Shown in pieces: positions 34,860 through 44,582 of a stretch of DNA of 64,000 bases. The translations under genes and the position numbers were made by a program. Positions within the stretch are counted from its first letter, which is position 1. Every line of letters begins with the position of its first letter. The notes beneath the pieces were generated by a model. The model ran no database searches. It saw only the letters and a list, made by a program, of their open reading frames with translations, and was not told the origin of the DNA. This DNA comes from Ramazzottius varieornatus (lineage: Eukaryota > Tardigrada > Eutardigrada > Parachela > Ramazzottiidae), in the NCBI GenBank assembly GCA_001949185.1, contig BDGG01000001.1, positions 4,208,629 to 4,272,628 on the forward strand. Reading direction: 5' to 3'.

Positions 34860-35783
34860 TGAAGCAGTTTTCTCTTGTAACGGTTACTTAATTTAAATAT
34901 CCTTCTCTTTCGATACAATGTCTTCTTCAGTTGAGATGGGTCGTCGGCAGAGGATCTCTCCGTGTGGATCGTCTCGCCCGGTTGGAAGGCGGAGTTGCAG
35001 TCAATCTTGAGGATCGCACGACCTGGGCGCGCTTACTAACGAGGTACATTTCGATACGGCTCCCCCGTCTCGTTAAAGCGCGCTTCGTGACGGAAAGCGT
35101 CGAGGTCAAAGTCGGCACTAGTTCACGGCTGGATCGTACCAGCAAGTTTTTGTTGAAAGCGGCAGTGACACTGGGGGCGTCATCGTAAGCAGACAGAAGT
35201 GTCCTCATCGACTTGCGCAGGTCCGCGCCAATAATCAGCCGACCATCCGCACCCAGTATACTGCCCATTGACCGGAGAAGCTTCTTGGCTTCATCTTGAC
35301 GGAAGATACCGATCGTAAACCCAGGGACAAAGCAAATGGGCGGTAATGCCGCGAGTTCCGCTGGTAACCGAAGCGGATTGCGGCAGTCACCAACCACTAG
35401 GTCCACACGACGTCCGGAAAATGCGTGGCAGATCGCGGGCTCCGGCCAGCGCACTTGCTGAAACTGTGAGCGGCACGTAGACAGCCATCTTGTCGAGCGC
35501 AGCTAGCAAGATTTCCGTCTTGAGCGAGGAACCCGATCCAGACTCGATAAGCACTGAGCCGGAAGACATTCCGGCCACAATGTCGACTGTGTTGATGCCG
35601 ATCTCGGTTCGCGTTGGGTTAGTATTCGGGTGATTCCGTGATCTTCTCGAAAAGCTCGCCACCATGAGCATCGTAAAGGTACTGGCATGGCATTGACTTC
35701 ACGGATGCTCCGAGACCTGCAAGCACGTCCGCGGCGAATGCGCTCGACTCCAGATCTGGCGGTCGGGCTGTCGCATGGACCAT
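34860..35783 (-). pseudogene. egtD: egtD-like histidine N-alpha-methyltransferase, frameshifted
   Basis: Read from ATG at 35783, the sequence follows bacterial-type EgtD almost to the end but changes frame five times, near 35620, 35420-35445, 35118, 35064 (a run of five C on the plus strand) and 35014. Between breaks the family blocks are clear: CQYLYDAHGGELFEKITESP, PTRTEIGI, the SAM-binding GSGSSLKTEILLAALD, VPGFTIGIF, SAYDDAPSVTAAFN, ADFDLDAFRHEARFNE, and RIEMYLVSKRAQVV then PGETIHTE. The normal C-terminal 40 or so residues are missing. EgtD trimethylates histidine in the first step of ergothioneine synthesis. There are no introns, and the segment looks GC-richer than its surroundings, unlike the neighbouring genes. 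It is best read as a horizontally acquired, now decayed gene. Assembly error is the main alternative for some of the frameshifts. Confidence 0.85.
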
Positions 35784-36678
35784 GACGTTGATGATCAGTT
35801 CGGAGTGTATACCATTGCCGAAGGTCGAAAGCGTCACTCAGATTTGGGGAAAAGGTGCGAGAATTATCATGATTTACGATGTATATTCCGTTCTGAAGCG
35901 CAGCAGAGCACAAAGCAGCGTTTTCATTACATGCTTTAAGATAGCGGAATGTCCAAGCGAGCGAGATTTCACCTTAAGTTAGATCTCAAAACACAGAGTG
36001 GCAAATACACTGGGGACAAATACCCTCAGTTATGGCGCAGGTCTAAAAGATTCTACTTTGACCAGTTGTGTTTGTGAAAAGCTCTCGTGTAACTTGCTAA
36101 ACGGATCGCGGATTGGTACGTCCTCATGGTCTTGTTTCCGGTCACACAAGACGTGACAAAAATTCCGAACAAGATTATTGCGGCAACTAGTAACTGACAG
36201 TACTGCAGCCACCAAATTAATAGAATACATGTGTAAGTACCCATTGGTTACGAAGAACGCCTTCTGACCATACAATGCTCCTATTTTCAGCTTACGAACC
36301 TTTTCTCCTGTTCCTATCAAACTTTGCCTACATACAAGAAATGTCAGCCTTTCTGACGAGCTACCTGTAGCACGATCTTACTGGACTTTCCGCCTAGGAG
36401 GTATGCGAAGTAACGTGTGGTTTTTTAGCCGAGGTACTGTGCTGCCATCTACGAAGAATCAATGCCGACGAGTCGGTGGATGAATGACCGCCGCCAGGTG
36501 GAGCATCGGTGAAGGACGACGATGAAGAAGAAAAGGTACCTGCCAAAGAAAAAACGAGTTCTGAACAAGCTCTTCACGCTAGAAGTTGAGAGAGTTTCGG
36601 CCCACCACACAGCTGTAGACTGCACAAATTCAGTGATTGAATAAGCTTGATCGACGAGCGAGCCTCGGTGGGGCATCG
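35784..36678. other. Gap beside the egtD relic, no supported gene
   Basis: No recognisable exon. The open frame 36030-36320 on the minus strand shows no domain. Confidence 0.4.
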
Positions 36679-37184
36679 TTATTGCGCGAGGTGTGCCGCG
36701 AGCGTCTTTGAAGTTTCCGGAGCGTTGATCGACGAAGGCGCGTATCGCGATCGAAGAGCTGAAACACGTGATGAGGCTACTGCTTGTGGTGGTTTTACAG
36801 CTGGCGCGTGCACTTGACGAACTAGCTGCTGCGTCGCGTCTATCTCCTTCGATGTAGCCTCGCGCGCCTCGGCAAAGACCCAGGCTGCGCAGGCCCAAGC
36901 AAAAAGTGCCTCTCTCTGCATAATTCGCAGCGGTTCGAAGGCAGTAAATCGATCCTCAGTGGCGTATCAGACAAGTTAGTCAGCAGCTGATGGTAGTTGA
37001 GTGCAACCAGTGCGTCGTAAACCTTTTCCTCACACGTTTGACTGCATACTGCCATCTTTCCTACCGTAAGATCTTCTTTCTCGGACCACCAACGGATATC
37101 TTCTACTCCTGGAATCATCCAGGAATATTTCTGCGTTTTTCCTGTGGGCTGGTCAGGGGGAGTCTTGGGGAAGAACGGCGACAT
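36679..37184 (-). CDS. Hypothetical small protein, possibly frameshifted
   Basis: From ATG at 37184 the frame reads MSPFFPKTPPDQPTGKT and continues to CELCRE. There it meets an AG dinucleotide run (about 36912-36920, GAGAGAG). A second frame that starts inside the run carries on for 80 residues (ALFAWACAAWVFAEAREATS onward) to a TAA at 36679. A 2-nt slip in the AG run would join them into one protein of about 160 residues. Composition is Ala-rich in the second half and the DNA there is GC-richer. I recognise no family. It lies 0.9 kb from the egtD relic, so a shared foreign origin is conceivable but unproven. It may not be a gene. Confidence 0.25.
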
Positions 37185-39191
37185 TGATGGATGTGTCAGG
37201 TTTGTTTGGGTTTTTGATAGTTTCAAGGTCAACTTGAGGTGACGTCAGCGCGTGTTGCGCGACATCACCGCCCGGCTGCTGCCGGATGTTTTCAACGGCA
37301 AGAACCTGTCTTCTCGTCTAGCCCCGTTGACTTCGGACCCTTTCTGTGAGGTCCGTCTTGCTGGAGTGCGGAAAGAGTGAATGTTTGTTGACAAACGGAA
37401 CTTGTGACATATCTGCACCAAGCTGAAATGTGCTGACTTGGCACGCGCAATGTATGTTTCGCAAGTCTTCACATTGTCCTTGAATACAGTGCTATCGTTC
37501 GTCGACAAGACCTTCAGCAACTTCCGTAATGTACCTTTGTCCATCGCACCTACAAGTTGATTTGATTACCTTGATACCTCCAGTTATTTAGGGATGGAAA
37601 TCTCATCTTGGACTCGTGAGGTTCTCCAGGAGCATGTGACATCAGCTCTGGACGTTCTTACGACGCTCACTGCAGTATAACGTCAGATGGCAGATTTGCT
37701 AATCTTTAGCTCCCGATCAGCGCATAAATTAATTTCAATAATACTCTCCACGCTTGATCTTTCTCACCTACGTGTCTCTTCCTGGTCATGCCTCTCCGTC
37801 TTCCAGAGACTTCCAGCGAGGCGAGTCGAGACTGCATCCGGAAATAGCCTCGCGAAGGCGACCCTCTGGCAAGACGAACCTTCATCACGACATCGTCCCT
37901 GCAACGCACGAAGATCCACCAAACTTTTCCACGAACTGATCATGGCAATGCCTTTCGTCAGTTCTTCGCATTCTCCGCGCAGCTACAGCAGTCTACCTAA
38001 CGGAACTGCATAAGCCAAGCGTACCAGTATGTAAGGATGAACAATTGGAAAATGTTACTATCCTTCTCTGCAGAGTTATGGAGTGCCACCTCGAATCATC
38101 TCGACCAAGTGGGTCTCTGCTGCACTTCGGTACCTTCCCTCCACATGTCGCTTTCCAAGACTTTTCCAACGGTTGTCTGAAGGTGCAGCCGCACACCATC
38201 ATATGGCTTCCCACCGTTCTTGTGGCCTCAAGGGCACTGCAAGGAGAAACCACCTACTTCGGATTATACCATGGCGGAATTCGAAGATCGCATCTATTCA
38301 CTGGCCTACCTGACTGAAGTACATCCATATCTTTTGACGATTTGGGTTATCTCTTTCAGGGGATCCTGACCTTCGTCTCCGTTGTTAATGTCAGGATGTA
38401 TGCCGTCCGAAAGAAAGCCACGCATGTGATATGACCTAATGGTCCAAAGGTAAAACTGATGAGAAGGTCCGATCTGATGCCTTGTGGTAGCTCCCTTGTC
38501 CGGAATTCCATATGGGCCAAAGGACGGACAGGTACTTGGCGAGCCACACCAGCAGGACCTCCATTCGATCTGCAAAAGTCTCGCTTACCAGTTGTGCCTT
38601 TACACAGCTCCCTCCGGAGTGTAAATGCATTGTCTGGTATGTGACACTTCAGATGGAAATCCAGCCTACCTGAGCTGCAACCTCAGTATCGGTTCTCCGA
38701 GTCGGTCAGTCCCACCGCCTCAAAGTTCCTCTGGGTTCTGGGTCGTCTTTGTCCGAAAGTTGAACGTCCGCTAGGCAGCATGGCAGTGTTGCTAGCTGGT
38801 TGACATTTTCCGAGAAATGGAAAGTCAACCACTATCATATTCTGCCGTGCGGCTTCGGATCGAAGATCTTCATGACGCTTTGCAGCTCCGTACATGGCCC
38901 GGGAACGCCTGAAGCAGACATTACCTCGGAGACAAAAGCGTTAAAACGTTAATTGATCGCTTCTCCGCCTGCATGTCCGGTTCCCGATGACAAAAAAGCT
39001 GATGTTCAATGGTAATTAAATGAGCAACTTTTCTCAAACTATCTATGCTGTTTTGATCAACTTGAACAAACCAAGAGAAAAAGTCTTCAGATTATAAAGG
39101 TAAAAATGTTTGCTTTCAAAAGATGCTTTGTAAAAAAGGTATAATCGTCTTCACAAAAGAGCAAACGAGGGATGCAAGAAGAACTGTATCA
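37185..39191. other. 2-kb region with no recognised gene
   Basis: Several frames are open on the minus strand between 37990 and 38570. One, about 38310-38569, is bounded by acceptor-like and donor-like sites, but none matches a family I know. These could be extra 3' exons of the deubiquitinase gene, decayed sequence or chance. Confidence 0.35.
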
Positions 39192-42100
39192 TCACCGTTT
39201 AGAGCGAACCTGCATGGTACGTGCACAGATGGGGCACTCCTGCTTGCCCAAAAGTCGGCAAGCGGCAGTACCATCGAAAAGCCCAAAAAGCTTCTCAAAG
39301 GCATTCAACGAGAGTGGGACACTTAAATCGCACAACCGACCCAGTGCTCCTGGTACCAGCAGTCTGTGCGGACAAATCAGATCTTGAGCGGTCATCCGAT
39401 GCGACATATTCGACCATTTCATCTTGGACCACCATTCTTTACTCACGACACACGAAGTCGACGAGTCCAAGCTACAAAACGAATCTCGTTATCCTATTTT
39501 GTCAGTTTTGTGATCCGCAAGAAGGTTTTTGACAGACCTGTTTACCACTGCGGAGACCGGCAAACGAAACGTACAAGATTGCTATCTGAAGTGGCGCACG
39601 CTCCCAGCCAATAACAATGCAAACGTGCGTCATTTGAGACAAAGATCTCGCTGGGTTTCGACCGCCGGTCGCCTCACTCACTAATTACCTGGAAAAGATC
39701 GACGGAGGAAAGAGCTGCTGAGATTTCGGTGAAGTGGCTTCTGGATAGTCGGGAGGCGGCTTATCGCCATCGGGAAAATCTGCAATCATTGCCGTCGAGA
39801 AGTGTTCGTGGAATGAAGCCAGCTTGTCTGCCTTCTCCTGGTCGACTCGAATGTAGAAGAGCATGTAGGCTTCCGTGTCCGTGATGGTCGAGGTGTCCAC
39901 TTCTCGCACATCGGTGTCGTTACAGGTGTACCATTTGGCAGCCTTCGGGTCCTCACCGATCTTAACGAAGGTGGTGTAGTGTCCGCTGGTCAACGTCGAA
40001 CCAGCGTGAGAAATGACAGACCGAAGCTCGTACGAGGTGCTGAAGTCCGTGTTGAACATGACCGGATCCAGAAATTCATCCATCTGAAAATCCACCCTGC
40101 GAAAAAATCGTGATGGATGATAACAGGGAAGAAAACCGCAAAATAAAGTGGGGACGTGTGCAAATGTGTTGAACGAGATCAATATTTCAAGCGGCGCACA
40201 TCTCTGTTGTTTCAGCCTGAAAGTGTGCGCCACTTAGGAAAACGATCTGGTTCAATTCATTTGTCCGCTTCTGCTTACAGGTCGTGAATCTTGCGATCAG
40301 GATTGGTGAAATTCGACATGAAGCTGCCTTGAGATTCGTACTTGAACCTTTTCAGATGGACAATGAGGATTTCCGGTAAGCGAGATATGCGTATATATTT
40401 CACAGCATCGGTATCTTGGTTGCACTGGTCACAGTGGTACTGATTCTCCCCCGTCAGCTCTTCCGGTTTGAGTTCGTGTCTTAGGCAAGTCATCAACGGA
40501 ACTCTACGCTTTGTGTTACTGTTTTTCAGCGACATCCACTTCGGCCAGCGACTAGTAGTCTGTACCGGCTTGTGGTCGACACAGCTGGCGTGCTCGGGAT
40601 GCCGCTGGCTGAAGTCGAGAATCTGATCCTCCGAAGGGATGGACACTTCCAGCATTTGGAAGCCCTCGTACCGCGTAGATACTTCCCCGCAGTTCGAACA
40701 TTCTACACTGACGGCAAAGTCGCCGTAGAACAGGTCCTGGATGACACTCCGCCAGGTGACGATGCAAGAGGACTTTGGTTGTGGCCGTGGAGATTTCACT
40801 TCCCGGTTCGTCGGCGATTTTAGCGGTGGAGCATCGGTGGACATCTCGGCATCCTCCCCTACAGCTTCTTCGGACGCTTCATCCGTCATGGAATCCTGTC
40901 AGGCAAAAGAACAATTTAGCCAAGTTCGACTTTTCCTCCAGAAGAAACCTTTGGAAATTTGAATTTAAATACTATTTAAAACATGAAATATTCTGATTGG
41001 ATACCTCGATACAAAAACCCGTATGACGTCAGCTACAGTACTAGCCAATGTACCATAATCCCTCTCTTCAGACGCATGACCTCATATATAGACGCAATGT
41101 ATGCGCACCCAGAGCCACACCCATGAAATCATGCCTCGCAATTGTGCACGTGACGTGGATTTCAATTTCAAGCCAACCGACGCACACTTACTTGCGCAGA
41201 GTCGCCATCGATGCTCCGACCATTTCCGTTCTGCAATATCGGAGCTTTGAGCGTATCATCATGCCCTTCACCGTCTTCCACACGTGGCGCGGCGTCTCCA
41301 GCGGACAAGGAGTACATGGAATCTTCGGAAACGAGGCTCATGCACGACTCGTAGTCCGACTTGGTACTCGAAGCATACTCGTCCGAATCTCCTCCATCTT
41401 CCGGACACGTTTCTTCGGTCAGCTGCAGCACTGGATACTGTAATTCCTCATGTAGACGGTCCAGTAAACACGAGATAAACTCTTGGGCGTCGTGTTGTTG
41501 GCCCATGGTGAACTGCGGAAAGAGACGGCGGATGAGGTTGATGAGGCGACTGGGCGAAAACGAGTCGTTCTGATCACGCATAATCAGCAGCGTGGCCACC
41601 ACTTGACTCAGCTCAACCGCTACGTAAGGCGGTAACTTCCTCTTAGGGAAACCGAAACTGTCTTGAATATGACCGATGCTTTCTTGACGAATGTCGACGG
41701 TCTGCCGAAGACGAGCGAACTGATCGACGAAGTAACCCGTCAATGGAGTACATACTAGCAACGCCTGGAGCGCCGCGTTGGCGAAGCAAGTGTTGCCGAC
41801 GTTGAAGAGTCCTGCCGGAGCTGGGAAAGAGAATCGTTTCAACCAAGGAAAAGACACAGAAGCTTAGCATATTGGTTATGTTGGACGGTCATCTTATAAC
41901 GAGAAGACTCTTCTATGAATTTGTGAAAATTACTATGTACGTTTCCTTCAGTGGAGCTGTTCCATTCTTACCTCCATTTTCAAGTAGTTTCCCCTCGATA
42001 TAGTTCTGGAGAGGTTTGTCCGGGGGCACGTATTCGTCGAGGTCTAAGCAATCGACGACGGCACGTTGCCGTTCGGTGGCAAACTGGCTTTGAATGCATT

Positions 42101-42200
42101 TCAGCAAATCCTGTAACTGTACCAGACGATCTCGTCAAACTCTTGCCATACGATACTTATCAAAACTTCAACTGATACAGACCTTCGGAACGCCAGGCAT
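39192..42200 (-). CDS. Ubiquitin-specific protease, USP20/USP33-like, with one DUSP domain
   Basis: Six exons: 42183-42200, 41972-42110, 41192-41820, 40279-40895, 39689-40096 and 39192-39471, giving 696 residues starting MPGVPKDLLKC. The Cys box is GLFNVGNTCFANAALQALL and the QQ/D box is GQQHDAQEF. A long acidic/Ser insert then splits the catalytic core. The zinc-ribbon cysteines appear as VECSNCG and YHCDQCN. The His box is SHAGSTLTSGHYTTF. The last exon encodes a DUSP domain (VVSKEWWSKMKW, ICPHRLLVPGA, CPICARTMQ). Split core plus DUSP points to USP20/33, which deubiquitinate membrane receptors and signalling proteins in vertebrates. Unlike those, this model has no ZnF-UBP domain and only one DUSP. 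Further 3' exons after 39210 (donor-like GTTCGC) cannot be excluded. Confidence 0.85.
39587..39638. mobile_element. Family A palindromic element, copy 6
   Basis: Arms TGAAGTGGCGCACG and AAACGTGCGTCATTTGA around AGCCAATAACA. The core is inverted relative to copies that carry TTATTGGCT. It lies in the last USP intron. Confidence 0.8.
40187..40237. mobile_element. Family A palindromic element, copy 7
   Basis: Arms TCAAGCGGCGCACATC and AAGTGTGCGCCACTTAG. The flanks AACGAGATCAATAT and GGAAAACGATCTGGTT are inverted. It lies in USP intron 4. Confidence 0.8.
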
Positions 42201-42277
42201 TCTGTACTTTCAAGTCAGTACTTTGGTCTGAAACAGCTTCGTAACATTCGAAGAGACATCCGCCAGAGAAGTCCAGA

Positions 42278-42490
42278 TTACTTAACGGCCGCCGTTGATC
42301 CGCTTGTTGACTCCAATGTCGACACTAACGGTCCTAGATACGCTCCAGCGCCTACGTGATCCTCCCACAGTTCATGTAAATAAGCAGAGCAGAGGTAAAA
42401 TCCGATGAGTGTGATGGAAACAGCGGTCCAGCGGAAGCTAATCCCGCAGAAACCCACGTAAGCGGAGAATGCAACTTCATGCAAGACTAG
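42278..42490 (-). CDS. Possible terminal exon of a small membrane protein
   Basis: An acceptor-like site at 42491 opens a 71-codon frame ending in TAA at 42278. It contains a hydrophobic helix (WTAVSITLIGFYLCSAYL) and ends in a Ser/Thr-rich tail. A donor-like site at about 42532 could join it in phase to GC-rich upstream sequence (frame ending SLGWRPGQPW), but I find no ATG there. I recognise no family. Confidence 0.25.
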   Translation of the reverse strand, partial: LVLHEVAFSAYVGFCGISFRWTAVSITLIGFYLCSAYLHELWEDHVGAGAYLGPLVSTLESTSGSTAAVK

Positions 42491-42926
42491 CTAGAATGAG
42501 ATGACTCAAAAAAATTGTGCAACGGTACACACCCAGGGTTGACCCGGGCGCCACCCCAGTGAAAAACCAAAAAACGGAAAGCCCCCCCCTTCGCTGCCCC
42601 GATCAGCGAGGCTCCCACAGCCCCGCTCAACTGGCGCAAGGGCTGCAGTAGGGCCACCAAAACCGCGATTTCGCTGTCGTCCTGCTTCCGAATCTTTTGT
42701 TTTCTGCCGATTAATAAATCGGGATTTCGGGATATCTGCGTGGCACGCTTCAAGAACTTTCCTTCTATGTTTCGATATAAGGTAAACGGTTCCCCGTTGC
42801 GTCAGGAGATCCACAGTGCTAGATCATCTAGAAGAAGAAGCTTTGCGTCGTATAAAGAAGATTTTCGCGGAGAAGGCGCAGGATGTGAGCCAGCCGGAAG
42901 AATCCCAACTACAACTGACAACCAAG

Positions 42927-44140
42927 ATGGGCGATCTTCCGAGAGCTATACTGTGGGAGTTGTTTCAGTGTTTCGACCACCCCCAACGTTGAGATAGTTA
43001 CGTGTACGCTTTCGAAGTTTATTTCAACATGTTTGCTCGCTACTTTGAAAGCATTTTATATGTAATTCAAGCTTTTGTCCAGTGCAAAGTCTGCAAACGC
43101 TGGAGGGACACCGCGTCGAGTCGTCTGCTGAAAAGAGAAACTTGTGTGACGTCGCAGTACCCACCTGTCATCAAGGTGCTCTGCGAAGTACAAAGTTAAT
43201 ACCGCCAACATGCATTTCGCAAGTCGGCAAGCGGGTCAAGACGGTGCTCTTCTACGGGAAGAGTGAAGAGGTCATTCTGGAAAGTATACCCGGGATCCGG
43301 AAGGCGCGGCTGGGCACTATCGAGTTCGTGGCAAACTCTCAGACATACAAGAATAGATCGAACAGGCTCGCGATCGAACTCCGAGCCGATCCTGTTGACA
43401 ACAAAAACTAATATTGAGTTTGTCCTTCGTGTCTGGTGGCCTCGGTCTGGTGAGTTTGCTGCTCGCGACATTCTTCTGCCAGCTGGATATTTCTCTGAAA
43501 GAAGTATTGTCTAGCGAATGGTTTCTCAGCGCGATGCAAGCCTTCCCGTCGGTGCTCGTAAAGGATATTCGACTTCCGGGATTCGCTGGCGAGAGGCAAG
43601 CTCTTAACCTCTTATAGATCTGAGCCCGTGGGGTTATCTCAAGTTTGGGTGTATAACGATGAAGAACATTTCGGGATTCGAGTAACTAGACGTCACACTG
43701 GAAGGAGAGGAAGATGGCTATCGGTATCTTGAAACCACAGATTTACCAGCCGAATTTCAAGCTGAACTTTCAGAAAAATATTCCATGCCTATCCTGACCA
43801 GCGAACAATCCGCCGGGCTCGAACGAAACCTTCAAGGATCTGGCACAGACAAGTTGAACCGGCACAAGCTTGGGTTATGCAGCCAAGTATGTTCCACTGT
43901 AGTTATTTAGCATCTCAGTTCTTCAGCATGAAGTTGCAATATGTAAACGGACTAGTTCGATCTTTTACCATTCTGTCCAATGATTCAAGTTTTCTTAGGC
44001 ACTATCCCGAAGAATTTGCCGAATGGATTACTCTAAGCATTGACCCAGACAGATTTCATTTCACGTCTCCTGAAAAGCTAGAAGTGGCGTTCCTGAGGTA
44101 CTACCGGCTTAAGTTCCATCGATATGGAAATCAGCAGTAG
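42927..44140 (+). pseudogene. F-box protein gene with an apparent frameshift and stop
   Basis: Exons 42927-42987, 43072-43175 and 43232-43393 join in phase to give an F-box (MGDLPRAILWELFQCF, then QCKVCKRWRDTAS) and a following domain (KTVLFYGKSEEVILESI). The next exon starts at 43483 (LDISLKEVLSSEWFLSAM) but runs into TAG at about 43617. The protein-like sequence continues in another frame from about 43606 (PLIDLSPWGYLKFG). It meets TAA at 43683-43685, then stays open to a good donor at 43886 and a last exon 43919-44140 ending in TAG. So one frameshift and one nonsense codon break an otherwise coherent gene. The F-box would bind Skp1 in an SCF ubiquitin ligase. A missed unusual intron, or two separate genes, are the alternatives. 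Confidence 0.55.
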
Positions 44141-44582
44141 TCTTTTGAAGTCGGGCGAATTAGGTTAATGTGAAACGATTGAACTGTGAGGAGTTTCACA
44201 GACATTATGGCTTATGTTGGATTTTCTTTGTGAAGAACCTAGTTTTGTTAGTGGTGGACTCAAAACAAAGCAATTGGTTCTCGCTGTACGGGTATCACTT
44301 TGACGTTTATGACTATAACAGACCGTTTTCCACTGTTCGCGATGCGAATTCGAAAGTAAAATGTAAAAAAATTCAATCGTTTGCCGTATGCGTAATTACG
44401 GGTAAAATTTTCACCGTCCAACAATCTTCCCTCCAAATATGTTTTCTATGACTAGTCATGGAACCGAGCTTGGATATCTCTCTCCTCCGGTACATCTGTG
44501 TGGACATAAGACTGGACACAGGCTTCCGTCCGCATGATACAGTTTCGAATTTTGCAGCAGGCGTCTGTTCGGAGGTGCCTGT
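44141..44582. other. Convergent gap between the F-box gene and the MLCK-like kinase
   Basis: Both flanking genes end here. An open frame 44170-44451 on the plus strand has no recognisable domain. Confidence 0.4.

Noticed and set aside
36030-36320. 97-codon minus-strand frame with a hydrophobic patch
   Set aside because: No family resemblance and no supporting neighbour exon.
37993-38253. Minus-strand frame with several cysteines
   Set aside because: It could be joined to 38310-38569 by splice-like sites, but neither half matches anything and the + strand is equally open.
44170-44451. 93-codon plus-strand frame after the F-box gene
   Set aside because: It begins just past that gene's stop, with no domain and AT-rich composition. 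Treated as 3' flank.
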